Part shown: positions 1 to 11,548 of the stretch, piece by piece
How positions within the stretch are numbered: position 1 is the first letter of the stretch
Layout: each line of letters begins with the position of its first letter
Assembly: GCF_037042905.1 (NCBI RefSeq)
Contig: NC_087247.1
Coordinates: forward strand, 79,970,920-80,034,919
Direction of reading: 5' to 3'
Origin: Lytechinus pictus
Taxonomy: Eukaryota; Echinodermata; Echinoidea; Temnopleuroida; Toxopneustidae
Length of the DNA: 64,000 nt
Notes under the pieces: generated by a model
What the model was told of the DNA's origin: nothing
Databases searched by the model: none
Seen by the model: the letters and a program-made list of their open reading frames with translations, nothing else
Program-made: the position numbers and the translations under genes

Positions 1-1302
1 GATCGAAATAAATACGAATGTCTCGGATCGAGCTCTAACTTCATATAAATTATTATTGGATGTAAAATAATTACGATTTAATAAGATTTTATGGCCATAC
101 TAAAAATATTGACGATGTCAGCAAAGTATGTTATGTTCATATGGAAGAATTAATAGTATTATACTGGCATTATTTTTATTTTTTATTCCATCTCTGGACG
201 TCTCCGAGCTCCGAGAAAAGAAGCACAATGCGCATGCGCGTTCGATGACGTCTGACATATTTTCCATTCATGAAATCAGAGCCCAAAGTTGGGCACAAAC
301 AAGCTTCAAATTGATGGGAAAAAATATCAAATGTAATTTTTCTCTGTTGTGTCATGTAAAATATTATCATATGGTGATATTACGATCATCAAAAGAGTTT
401 CTACATGTTGACAATGTTCGATAATCAATCCTGACGTGTAATTATTTTTTTAGACAAGTGCGATTCCACTCACTCAAGTCGATCGTCATGTGATGTCCGC
501 CATTGAAAATTGAAACGAAATACAAACGTTTCACATCAAGCTCTAAATTCATATTAATGATTATCATATGCAAATTATTGTTAAATATTACGATTAAATC
601 ATGTTCTATGGTCATGATATTAATATTGTTCATGAAAGCAAGATTTACTTTTATACGTTGATCGCATCAATTTTCCGGCCATTTTCTGATTTGATTAAAG
701 CACAGTACTGCGCATGCACGATCAATGGCGACTTCCATTCATAAATTCATCGTGCATAAATTATCTCGGCACGAGCAGACGAGCCGTGCAGACGAGTAAG
801 ACTCGAACTATGATTGAAATAAACTTCAAATTAATGGTGAATAGGCATCATAATTACACAATCCGTTTCATTTTGGGGGCAATATAAATGAAGTAAGTAG
901 TAGTCGAGACGGATATTACTGTTTATTTTGATGTTTGATTGTGTGAACCAAATGAATCGGCCGGCCGACGTATTTTTTTTTTTTTTCCGATGCACCGATT
1001 TTGCAAAATCTGCATCGGCGTTCGATGACATCGATCGAACACCGATTTTAAAATCGATTCGACTCAGGCTTACTATATTACAAAATCTTTGAATAAATCC
1101 AAACACATGACCTGAAAGAATGATTCTTCTTCTTTACAATGGTACCAAATTCATGAAATTCGATGCACAATTAGAGCAGCAATGACCGAATGAAAAGAGG
1201 TGTTTTGGTCCGCATCAAGCTCATTAAATATGCAAAACATCTCAAGTCATGAATATCACTTGGATGAAAGAAGCCACTTTCTTGGGACCTGCAGTCTGAC
1301 TG
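1..1302. mobile_element. Right end of a CAGTCAG-family element, left end off-window
   Basis: The stretch ends with CTGCAGTCTGACTG at 1289-1302, a diverged form of the terminus seen at 34694-34711. The segment 1072-1302 aligns closely, in the same orientation, with 34482-34711. Inside, 1-125 and about 512-642 are a diverged direct duplication (both carry an AGCTCTAA..TTCATAT core and end in AGCAAG), and CGCATGC-containing segments near 229 and 711 repeat as well. No transposase reading frame is visible. Only the right terminus is well supported; that everything to position 1 belongs to the same element is inference. Confidence 0.5.
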
Positions 1303-2405
1303 AAGCAAAGCAAGTAAAGTAGATTTGGCGTTCGGCTCCGAAGGCTCAACCCGAGATCGAAAGTTGATAATCTTTCTTCCTCAAAAAATTGACAATTATT
1401 CAAAAAATAAAGTACAGATCAATGTTAAAATTGCGTAGGGATAGATCTAACTTAAGAGCAATTGCGTCGGTACGCGGCCGGGCGGGGGCCGTTGTTCATG
1501 CGACCTTCAGCCCTTCATCATCATCAGCAGATGAGCAGACTCAGCAATATACCACTGTAATCACCAACACACTCTAGACATGTACGCTACATCACTAACT
1601 CACTCCCACACTACAAAATCATCCGGCGACATGGGCAAAAACCTCAAATAAAAAGTGAAATTTTCTTACCAAAATCACCATGTTTCCCGTCAAAAATATC
1701 ACCATCGGTGATTCTTAACATCGTAGTTAGGAAACAAGGGGTCTAAAAATGTGACTTTTTCACGGTTTTTCCGATGTTCGTGGATTATGAAAACATGTCC
1801 TCACTAAAAACTAGCTCTTTCGCTAGCCGATGTCAGCCGCCATTTTTTTTCTGGAAGTAAACGCTAACGACAACACCTCAAAATGTAGCGCCCTAAGTGC
1901 GGCCGTTGCATGTACGCTCGTTAATTTTCACATGTATTTGCAATGGAACTGCGCACTGTTCGCGCGCCGTTTAAAGTCACTCTCTGTGTATATCGTGTAG
2001 CTAGTGCATTTGCGTAGCCGTGCGCTCCAGTCGTTTATGTGTTAGTCGCATCTTACAGCCGTGCATGCGTTAGTCGCATTATACAGCCGTTTCAATAATT
2101 TCAACACTATATTGATTAACCCAAAAATCGGAATTTTGGTTTTAAAATTCGGAATTCGGAATGGTGGTCGAAAAATCAGTATAATTCTGCCAAAATCGGA
2201 ATGGTTGGCAGGTATGAATTAAGGGTAAAAATTTTAGAAATATAGCAACCATTAAGACCTATAACAATAAAATATAAGTCTATCACAAAAGCTACATGTA
2301 CACTAGTTTGAATCAATGAATGGACTTTGGTCATTCCTGCAAAGAGCAAGCGGCTTATAATGAAAAGAAAACATCAGGATAACAAATAATGGTTATTTTA
2401 ATGTA
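1303..2405. other. Gene-free stretch, GC-rich patches
   Basis: No convincing exon is seen. A CpG-rich patch at 1465-1500 and another near 1845-1930 contain promoter-like words (GCCGCCAT, GGAAGTAA), but no linked first exon can be shown. The rest is AT-rich. Confidence 0.4.
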
Positions 2406-3050
2406 TCATGCCCTAAAATCATCTGGAAAGAAAACACAGTCAGAACCCAAAGATGGAGACCACACCTTATATCTAGACCCTACAAGTTTCACTATTGAAG
2501 GAAATGCTACCTACCTTCCTTCAATTTTCGTCTCAACTTAGCATGGACTCCTTTGACAACATCAGAAGTTTTCTTCTCACATCCCTTTCCATCATCACTA
2601 AAGGCGTGGCATGGGCTTGACAGACAACCATCTTTCTTGTGTGTAGTGGTAGCATCTGATGATTCAGAGCTGGAGTAGTGCCTCCAAGTTCCCTTCGCAC
2701 TAGTTGCTTCATCAACAGTTGGTCTTGATGCGGAATAAGCCATTGATGACAGGACTCTTAAAGATGGTGGACTGCTGGCACATCTTGCATCACCTCTCAT
2801 ATAGAAGGGTGTATGTAATACCTCTGACAGCCAGGGAGAAGGCTTGGATGTGGATCTCGGACAAGCCATTGATGAGAGATATCTCAGAGAGGGTGGGCTT
2901 GCGGCCGACTTATCATCACTAAGATGATAGGATGAGTCCTGTGAGAGGCATGGAATAGACAAGTCTTTGGGATCAGCTTGAATACCAGCAGTAGGTGTTC
3001 CTTTGAGATTCTTTTGAGTTTGAGAAGTAGCCATCATTGAATGGGAATGT
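2406..3050 (-). CDS. Unrecognised gene, last two coding exons
   Basis: I do not recognise this protein. On the minus strand an acceptor (TTTATACAG) opens an exon at 3050 that stays open to a possible donor GAAG|GTAGGT, giving exon 2515-3050. A second acceptor (TTTCTTTCCAG) opens at 2422, and splicing in phase gives a short last exon ending in TGA at 2406-2408 (C-terminus ...KEDDFRA). Without that splice the frame still stops 2 codons later, so a single-exon end is possible. The product is Ser/Pro/Lys-rich and low in hydrophobics, with an internal duplication: ASPPSLRYLSSMA at residues ~46-58 and SSPPSLRVLSSMA at ~88-100 (counted from the Met at 3037), 42 residues apart. The C-terminus is basic. 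The frame is open through the acceptor upstream of the two Mets, so more 5' exons may exist. It looks like a disordered nuclear or cytoskeletal protein, but that is a guess. Confidence 0.45.
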
Positions 3051-4416
3051 CTGTATAAATAGAAAATGCAAAAAAGAACATTAACAGTAGACCTGATGAT
3101 AAGTCTCTAGAAATGGAAAATTATGAATCAGACTAATTTAGAGCAGACTCTTCAAGGCTTTCAACTGAACTTTGCCTCCGGTGTTGGTTCATGCATGCAC
3201 TGACAACTGAATTCCCCCCCCCCCCCACACACACCTATTGTGCCTTGCAAGAGCTCAGAGGCCTGTTGCATGACGAGATGAGCGATACGTAGGAACGTCC
3301 TAGGACCATCCTTCCGAGATAGGAAGATTGGCGACAAATCAGCGCTTTCCGTTTCACGAAGGCAATTTTGTCTTTCAAGTCCGCGACATCGTTTGATACC
3401 GATAGTATTGGAAAAATATTTAGTCTTCATCGTCACCTGAACCTTTTATTTCGGAATGACGATTTTCATAAAATCATATATTTCAATAAAAGGGGATAAA
3501 ATAATGTTTTATTTATTACTGATTGTAGAATTGATGTATGGAGCGTACTTTATGAGGTAAAAAGAGAACAAACTTTCAAGATTCACAAACATAACTGGAT
3601 AAAATCGAAATTTTCATTATTTCCCTTATTTAGAACACGGTGTCCTTTTAGAGACACCTTTCATTGATATTTCAACGAAAGAGACCCTTGACCGACATAA
3701 AAATTGATTTAACTACGTAATTTCGACATTTTATTAGTTTAATATACTGTTTTTTATAGAATACATATATATATTGATGATTTTGCAAATTATGCGTTAA
3801 TATGTTATCTAATGAGGCAAAAATAGAGTTTGAATGGAGTAAACAAAATCAACAGTGTCTGATTGTATGAGACTAAAAGGAAAATATGACAGGCTGCCTG
3901 TGAAAAATCTAATTTATTTATTTCATTTGTCAGATATAACGCAAGAAAGACAAATGTGAATGTTTAGAGTATAAACATACCTCAGTTGCATGATGAGTAA
4001 CCGAAGACAAGGAAAATATGAAAATTGCTGCAAACATGTCCATCAAGTGGATAAAGTAGTGCTTTGCAATAACAATTAAAACATCTAGAAAAAGGTGCAA
4101 TCCGCAATTGAAAAAATACTATTTACAGAAATAATGCTAAATATTACAATGATCATAAACGTTGGTCATTTTTAAAGTTGATCACTTAATTTATGAAAGC
4201 TTATATAAGAATATAAGGTTTAAGGATATAAAAAATATATATGTTCAACATTTCAAAAATTCAAAGTTGAGGAGTAAAGACTACATTATTGCTTTAGTAG
4301 GGGCCGAAAGGGGCCTACCCTACGATTTAAAATGCGCCTCTTCGTATGGACTCATTTCCATAATCTTTTCTTTAATGAACTAGCTTATCTTCATTTGTAA
4401 TGATTGTGATGGATTC

Positions 4417-4582
4417 CAACCAAAAAATTACTTTTTTTCTTTCCAGGGCTCTTTTTGGAGAAACTTAAAAATTTTCCAGGGCTACTTTTTCATTTTCCAG
4501 GGCTCTTTTTCCACTTTCCAGGGCTACAATTTCTACTTTCCAGGGCTACAATTTCTGGAGCTATTTCGCGGCTTTTTTGCGT

Positions 4583-4613
<31 letters not shown>

Positions 4614-6604
4614 CACGGTAGCTAGCATATACCAGGGAAGTATAACACTTCCCTGGTTTGACCTTCGCATTGTTTCTTCGAAGTGATTGTTTATGATTTT
4701 AGTGTTGTGATGATAGATGGATTTTGATGCTTGAACGATATCTGAGTTGATTCATGGACCTAATACAGACCTATTCAGATTAAATCATGGAGGTAGAACC
4801 TCCATGAATTAATCCAAGTTTGAATGTTTGATACTTGGTTGACGTGAGCTTTGCGTGTTTATTTAGTGTTATAGCCCATTTGTCAAATTAATCTAGAAAG
4901 ATCTGTATTCGTGTCTAAAGACAATGTAAAAGAAAAAGAAAGTTCTGAATTTGTACAATTCTGAGGTAATTTATTTTATCATACAATATAGGTACCTGCA
5001 AATGTTATGAAGTTGAACAAATATCCTTCGTACATATTTGACTGAAAGTTATTTAAATGACACTTTTTTAAAAAGACTTAAAATTATTCATACAAAATAA
5101 TGATATAAGTCATAAAGGTCATTGAATTGTTAAGCGTTCGTATCAGTTACACAGATTCATGACAAAAAGGCCTACCAGAACCAAAACTGGAAATTTCCAT
5201 CATCCATCATGAATGCCTAGCCTTGCACAGCCTCTAATTGAAATGAACTTATCCACGTCTTTGCAAATTTTACCTGACCTAATTTCTCCACACAGTGAGA
5301 GAGGCCATGTGGCAGCCAAACCAAAACAGAATGAAAAGGGCGGCAATCTCGTACCCCCCCCCCCCCCCACCACCACCACAAGAATATCAGATTTCCAAAC
5401 ATGTGCTTCTCAAGATTGTGCAATACATGACGGAGACAAAGAAAGTTATGTAAACAAATTGCCGAGGGTTGATGTCCCTGAATTAAGGGGCTAGTCTACG
5501 TTTTCAGTCACTTAAGAAAATGGCGAACTGGCCAAAGGTGAAATACATCATTGAAAAAAAAATGAATGTTTGGATTAAAATAACGAAGATTAAATGAAAT
5601 GTGACTGAAAAATATCCATATTTGAATCTCTACTTTTATTACTGACAGAACAATAACATCATTTTTTTTTATTAACTTCTTGCCAATATTCCAATAAGGC
5701 AAGACTCCCATTTAAGACTAGAATGAAAGAAAAAAAATCAAAGCGTGATTTTTTTTTAAAGGGATAGACGAGACTCTTGTTTTGAACAGAGATATAAAAA
5801 TATTTAAAAACAAACAAGAGGTGATAAACACTTCATTAAAATTATAATGAAGTTCGTAATGAATTACAACTTGTAAAAGGAGAAATTAACAAGAATAATA
5901 GGGAAATAAAGTTTGGAAGAAAAGAAGGAATGAGGAGAGACAAGCTTTGGGGGGAAGGATCAAGATGGGTGGCTGCAGCTCGACATGGGGCTAGATAAAT
6001 GGGAGGGGGGGGGGGAGCAATCATCTATCAAGTCGCCCAAAATCTTACACCTTCACCAAACTTCTCACACAATCCACACACAAATCCCAGTTCATGATAC
6101 AATCACAAGTGTCGCTCAACACATGCGCACGTGGTCTCTACTGGCATTTTACAGTCACACACACAGAAATACACACTACACACAATGCACACGATGCACA
6201 CGATGCATCCCCATACCACATGCAGTCACACTGAGCCTAAAGCACACAAGCAGAGAAACGTTCTGCTCGAAGTATATGACTCCTCGGCTCCAAATTCTAC
6301 ATTTATTTTATCTCAGTGCTTGGAGTCGGCGCTGGGGCCGATTTTCGTCCATGAATGAGAGAGCATGGCAAAGACTCGAGTCCCTTTATCTCAGAACCGC
6401 CACCGCTTGGTACTCGAGTCTCCAGAGATCAGGGTCGACTCCCCGACTCTGGCATTGAGAATTGGGTAGACTCGATTACCCGGCGCTGGCTCCCAAGCCT
6501 AGTTGACGGGGGCGATTATGAGTTTTGCAGTCGCCCTCGTGTGAATGTTTTTAGCCCTTTTCCGGGGCGAATTCGCCCGCCGCCCCCGTGTAATTTTTTG
6601 GTTG
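4417..6604. mobile_element. DNA transposon inserted in element A, 8-bp TSD
   Basis: The ends are the perfect 15-bp inverted repeat CAACCAAAAAATTAC / GTAATTTTTTGGTTG. They are flanked by the 8-bp direct repeat ATGGATTC (4409-4416 and 6605-6612). Element B has a single ATGGATTC at the matching position (~9178-9186), which is the empty site. Inside: a TTTCCAGGGCT minisatellite at 4440-4562, a GT/TA microsatellite at 4582-4613, a poly-C run at 5356-5369, a G run near 6005-6014 and a CA-rich tract near 6130-6260. No intact transposase is visible. The 8-bp duplication fits hAT or P superfamilies; which one is open. Confidence 0.82.
4440..4613. repeat. CCAGGGCT minisatellite plus GT/TA microsatellite
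   Basis: Five tandem copies of a ~20-33-bp unit built on TTTCCAGGGCT(A/C)C are followed by a (GT)n run that changes to (TA)n at about 4602. They lie just inside the left end of the 4417-6604 insertion. Confidence 0.85.
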
Positions 6605-7440
6605 ATGGATTCGTAAGCTATATGCCTAATCTGTATCTTAAATTCAATTAGCTATTTTGTTACTGCAGATTTTTGTTTTGTTTCACTGTTTTAGTACATC
6701 TCAAGTTAGCCCAAATCCGACAATTAATTTTCATTGATTAAAATTAATCTCAGCAAAAAAAAATAATTGTAATGAAAATGAAATAAAAATAAATGAATGA
6801 TTTACCATGTTCAACATTTTAGTTTTGTATCGTGTTTTTTTTTTGCTGAACGTTATAAACACGTTTTTTACCTTACATAATTTCTTTAAAGAAATTTGTT
6901 TTCATGTTGTTTAATTATCTATAATGAGAAAGCATGAGGGGTCAGAGAGATAGTGCCGCCCATTTCGATATTTCAAAAAAAAATAATGGAAATGGTGTGG
7001 GGATAGGACGGACCATAAAAGAAAACATATTTAAAAAAATATTTGGGCCTATATACATTATCCCCGGACATAAAGCCCGGAGAAGAAAATGACATCTGTT
7101 TTTGGTCGTCTTGCCGTGCAAAAAGACGACCTGAAATTGATGATACTAGCCCCCATCTAAAAAATAGCTTGGCACCATCCCAGATAAAATGCATCAGTGT
7201 GCAACCCCAAAAAATGTTTAAAGGTGATATGTCAGTGTGGCTTGCCGTAAACGCATTTCTCTCAATGCCGACGGTGGCGGGCGGTGTGCAAAGAAGATCA
7301 TGCCTACGTAGGACATGTCTGGAGGTGTCTTTCCAAGGACCGTTCTTCGTATCGCCCAAATCGGCTTTGTGAAACAGTTGAGCGATATCTCGTTCTTACG
7401 TAGAATGGTTCTACGAAAGACCCTTTCATGCAACAGGCCC

Positions 7441-8125
7441 CAGTTTACTTGCCACGTCACCAAATTTCTGGCCTTTCTTTTAATCCCAGGTGCCATTATT
7501 ACTACATGTATGGTGGTCCCAATGTCTATGAGCTCAATACTATAATGTTTTGAACTCATTGGCACAGGGGTGGCACTACATATTAGTACAGCCTATAGGA
7601 AAGGGAGGGGGGCATCATATCAAGTAGAATATCGTATTGTAAAATACTTGCATAGTTAGCCGACAATTTATTGGCTAATGCAAGTATTTTACAATTAACA
7701 ATATTCATCAGCCGATTGAATTTTTTATTTTTTTTTTAATTGGCACTGCTCATGATATCGTCGCCCTCTCTTATAATAGTCTTGTAACTAGGCTACGAAC
7801 AAAGAAGGAAAATGGCGACAAGATCTTCGGTGAGTATCTGCTCATGAATCTTCTTACATTATTTTTCTTAATATAGGGATTAATTCTAGTGTAAAAAAAT
7901 TGAATATACGTAATGGGGGATTTAGTGTTATTATCCATTTACATAATTATGACGCTATCAACTTCAGATATACAAATCAAGTATTTTGGGGCAACATTGT
8001 TTTCTCCAAAAACTCTTCTTCGTGATCGTGTGGCCCTATGCCTTGCCGCGCCAGGCGTCAGTGGGGAGTAAGCCTACGTATAGTAGATGATTTTTACTCC
8101 CCAGACGCCTCCAGGCCAGGCTCCC
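7441..8125. other. Spacer between sister elements A and B
   Basis: There is no convincing exon. A near-perfect hairpin at 7636-7695 has arms of about 25 bp with an 11-nt loop. At 7813 a short ATGGCGACAAGATCTTCG is followed by GTGAGT. This resembles a first exon, but the surrounding words recur in the inverted repeat at 15980-16170, so it is probably repeat-derived. Confidence 0.4.
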
Positions 8126-10990
8126 GGGGCCTGTTGCATGACGAGATGAGCGATACGTAGGAACGTCCTAGGACCATTCTTCCGAGATAGGAAGATTGGC
8201 GACAAATCAGCGCTTTCCGTTTCACGAAGGCAATTTTGTCTTCCAAGTCCGCGACATCGTTTGATATCGATAGTATCGGAAAAATATTTAGTCTTTATCG
8301 TCACCTGAACCTTTTATTTCTGAATGACGACTTTACATAAAATCCGATATTTCAATGAAAGGAGATCAAATAATGTTTTATTTATTACTGATAGTAGAAT
8401 TGATGTATGGAGCTTACTTTATGAGGTTAAAAGAGAAAAAACTTTAAAGATTCACAAACATAACTAAATAAAATCGAAATTTTCATTATTTCCCTTATTT
8501 AGAACACGGTGTCTTTTTAGAGACACCTTTTATTGATATTTCAACGAAAGAGACCCTTGTCCGACATAAAAATTGATTTAACTAAGTAATTTCGACATTT
8601 ATGAGTTCAATATTCTGTATTTTTATAGAATACTTGTATATAACGATAATTTTGCAAATTATGCGTTAATATGTTATTTGTTGAGGTAAATATAGGGTTT
8701 GAATGGAGTAAACAAAATCAACAGTGTCTGATTGTATGAGACTAAAAAGGAAAATATGAGAGGCTGCGTGTGAAAAATCTAATTTATTTATTTTATTTGT
8801 CAGATATAACGCAAGAAATACAAATGTGAGTATAAACATACCTCAGTTGCATGATGAGTAACAGAAGAAAATTAAAATATGAAAATTGCTGCAAACATGT
8901 CCAAGTGGATAAAGTAGTACTTTGCAATAATAATTAAAACATAGAAAAAGGTGTGAATCAATCCGCAATGGAAAAATACTTTTACAGAAATAATGCTAAA
9001 TATGACAACGATCATAAACGCTGGTCATATTTAAAGATGATCACTTAATTTATGGAAGTTTATATAAGAATATAAGGTTTAAGAAATAACATAAAAGATT
9101 TAAAATGCGCCTCTTCGTATGGACTTTCCATAATCTTTTCTTTAATGAACTTATCTTCATTTGTAATGATTGTGATGGATTCGTAAGCTATAGGCTTAAA
9201 GAGAAATTCCAGTATTTGCAGTAAACACTGATTTCATGAGAAAGTCTGTAAAACAAGGCTTAATTGTCAGTATATCATCGAGGATCTAGATCTGGTACAG
9301 TTACATAAACTGAACTTTGTGAAATCTTGAAATCTACGCTGAAAAATATTCACACTGAAGATCACCAACACAGATAGGCACACGTGGGACAGTGTATTAT
9401 TATTGCTAAAATAAAGACCCGACGGAAGTGACCGAATCCGCGCTTATTTTGCTTATTTCTCAGCAATTACACAATTTCTTCCAGAATCCTTTGGCACATA
9501 TTTTTTATTCATACAAACAGACACTTAGGTGGTCATTATATTAGATTCTGTAAAAAGTCATTTTTAGATCGTTACCAAAACTGGAATTTATCTTTAATCT
9601 GTATCTTAAATTCAATATTAGCTGCAGGTTTTTTGTTTTGTTTCACTGTTTCAAATCCAACAATTAATTTTCATTGATTAAAATAAATCTCAGCAAAAAA
9701 AAATAATTATAATGAAAATAAAATAAAAATAAATAAATGATTTAGCATGTTTAAAGGAGAATGAAACTCTTGGAGCAAGTTAGCTTTTGTGAAAGCAGAA
9801 AAATCAAAGAATAAGATCAACAAAACTTTGAGTAAAATAGGACTAGCAATAAAAGAGTTATGAGCATTTGAATGTCGAGATCACTAATGCTATGGAGATC
9901 CTCCCATTGGCAATGCGACCAAGATCTGTGATGTCACACACGTACAACTCTCCCATTCGGACACTGAAAATATACCCCAAAACATCTCTTTTTGCTCATT
10001 CTAATCATATGACAAACGATTCATCAATGATATAATGTTGTGAAACCTCTGTACTTGTCATCTCATAAAGAAAACACCTAACCTTGTGATAGACTCTATA
10101 AAAGTGAGAATATAAGTGAAATAAGTACTAAAGTAATGAGGGAGTTGTACGTGTGTGATATCACAGATCTTGGTCGCATTGCCGATGGGAGGATCTACAT
10201 GGCACTAGTGATCTCAATATTCAAATGCTCATAACTTTCTTATTATTCATTCAATCTTCCTCAAACTTTCAACAATATGTTTCTTTGATTTTTCTCTTTG
10301 ATATGGATTCAGCTAGTTTCAAGGGTTTCATTTTCCTTTAACATCTTAGTTTTGTTTGTCTTTTTTTTTTGCTGAATGTTATTGAACACGTTTTTTACCT
10401 TACATAATTTCTTTTAAAGAAATTTGTTGTTTATCTTTAATGAGAAAGCATGACTGGGGTCGGCTAAAGAGATATAGTGCCGCCCATTTCAAGTATTTCA
10501 AGTTTATTTTTTAAATAGAAAAGGGGTGGGGATAAGACGGAGGGAGAATAGAAGAAAACATATTATTTTAAAAAATATTTGGCCCTATAGTCTATACATT
10601 ACCCCCGGGAATAATGTACCCCGGAGAAGTTAAAATGACATCCGTTTTTGGTCGTCCTGCCGTGCAAAAAGACGACCTGAAATTGAGACAACTATAGCCC
10701 CCATATAAAACATAACTTGGCACCATCCCCGATAAAATGCGTCAGAGTGCAACCAAAAAAAATGTTTAGAGGTGATATGTCAGTGTGGCTTGCCGTAAAT
10801 GCATTTTCTCTCAATGCCGACGGTGGCGGGCGGTGTGCAAAGAAGATCATGCCTACGTAGGACATGTCTGGAGGTGTCTTTCCAAGGACCATTCTTTGTA
10901 TCGCCCAAATCGGCTTTGTGAAACAGTTGAGCGATATCTCGTTCTTACGTAGAATGGTTCTACGAAAGACCCTTTCATGCAACAGGCCCC
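8126..10990. mobile_element. TIR element B, sister of element A
   Basis: The ends are GGGGCCTGTTGCATGA and TCATGCAACAGGCCCC. It is homologous to A at both ends, but lacks A's 2.2-kb insertion and instead has ~0.4 kb of its own sequence (about 9190-9595) and a nested 591-bp MITE. No transposase frame is visible. The A/B pair lies in the same orientation 0.7 kb apart. Confidence 0.75.
9751..10341. mobile_element. Palindromic TTAA MITE (AGGAGAATGAAAC family)
   Basis: TTAA at 9751-9754 is followed by AGGAGAATGAAAC; the right end is GTTTCATTTTCCT followed by TTAA (10338-10341). The body is roughly palindromic, for example TGATGTCACACACGTACAAC near 9930 and its inverse near 10145. Element A has an uninterrupted site at about 6805 (CATGTTCAACAT), confirming insertion. 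The TTAA duplication and AGG/CCT ends suggest piggyBac-type mobilisation (inference). There is no coding capacity. A diverged, left-truncated copy is at 20958-21499. Confidence 0.88.
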
Positions 10991-11324
10991 AGGCAAGCCT
11001 CAGCTCAGCTCAGCCTCCACCTCTGAACGGCTCCCGGCTGTCTCTCCAGCCGAGGCTTCGGGCAGGGCACTGTGGCGTGCCACGGCGCGGCTAGCGGCTT
11101 TAGCCCGAAATTAAAAGTTCTCCAATCTAATATTAATAAAATATTTTCATACATCAAGTAGATGTGAGAGTAAGTCAAGTTGTTCTTACCTCTGAAATCT
11201 CAAAGAATTCGAAAGTTTTCACGTGATGATTACCAAAATTTAGAAAAAGAGTGGGTTTTCAACTCAAGCTGCAGCCACGATTCGACAGCAAGGAATCCAT
11301 GCAGCATGCAGAAAGAACGGCTGA

Positions 11325-11414
11325 AGCAACTTCCGTTTTGCGATTGCGCAATCAAAATTTCTGAGCTGATGAACGCGATTAGTGCGGCAACGCAATATCA
11401 ATCCTGTATCAATC
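11325..11414 (+). promoter_or_regulatory. MRPS25 5' region with ETS-type motif
   Basis: AACTTCCG (inverse CGGAAGTT), an ETS/GABP-type site, lies about 85 bases upstream of the ATG at ~11329-11336, followed by CpG-containing sequence. No TATA box is seen at a suitable distance. ETS sites are usual in promoters of nuclear mitochondrial genes. The transcription start is not determined. Confidence 0.5.
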
Positions 11415-11548
11415 ATGCCAATGAAAGGAAAATTTCCTCTTCGGAGGACAATTCGATACCTTGAGCAGGGGAAAATATATCTTCGAGATTCTGTTAAGAT
11501 TTTGACAATCAACTATAATTCCTTTGGGAAAGAGAGTGATGGAGCAAG
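11415..11548 (+). CDS. MRPS25: MRPS25 exon 1
   Basis: Codes residues 1-44 plus two bases of codon 45. The donor is GCAAG|GTGAGG. The ATG is preceded by an in-frame-unrelated 5' region with CpG dinucleotides. A longer open frame on the opposite strand (11264-11512) is a shadow of this exon. Confidence 0.96.

Larger units (their letters stand above)
3261..7440. mobile_element. TIR element A, GGCCTGTTGCATGA ends
   Basis: The left end reads GGCCTGTTGCATGA and the right end TCATGCAACAGGCCCC, so the ends are inverted repeats. About 1.1 kb at the left (to ~4416) and 0.85 kb at the right (from ~6605) align with element B at 8126-10990. The subterminal regions both contain GAGCGATA and TACGTAG words. 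No transposase frame longer than ~110 codons is seen. A 2.2-kb foreign insertion (4417-6604) interrupts it. It is a nonautonomous or decayed DNA transposon; the superfamily was not identified because no clear target duplication is seen. Confidence 0.75.

Noticed and set aside
5213-5494. 93-codon frame with poly-Pro/Thr
   Set aside because: The Pro/Thr run is a translated C and CAC repeat within a nonautonomous transposon; no splice context or family motif.
7813-7830. First exon MATRSS followed by GTGAGT
   Set aside because: MRPS25 exon 1 was found at 11415, no other partner exon exists, and the surrounding words recur in the inverted repeat at 15980-16170.
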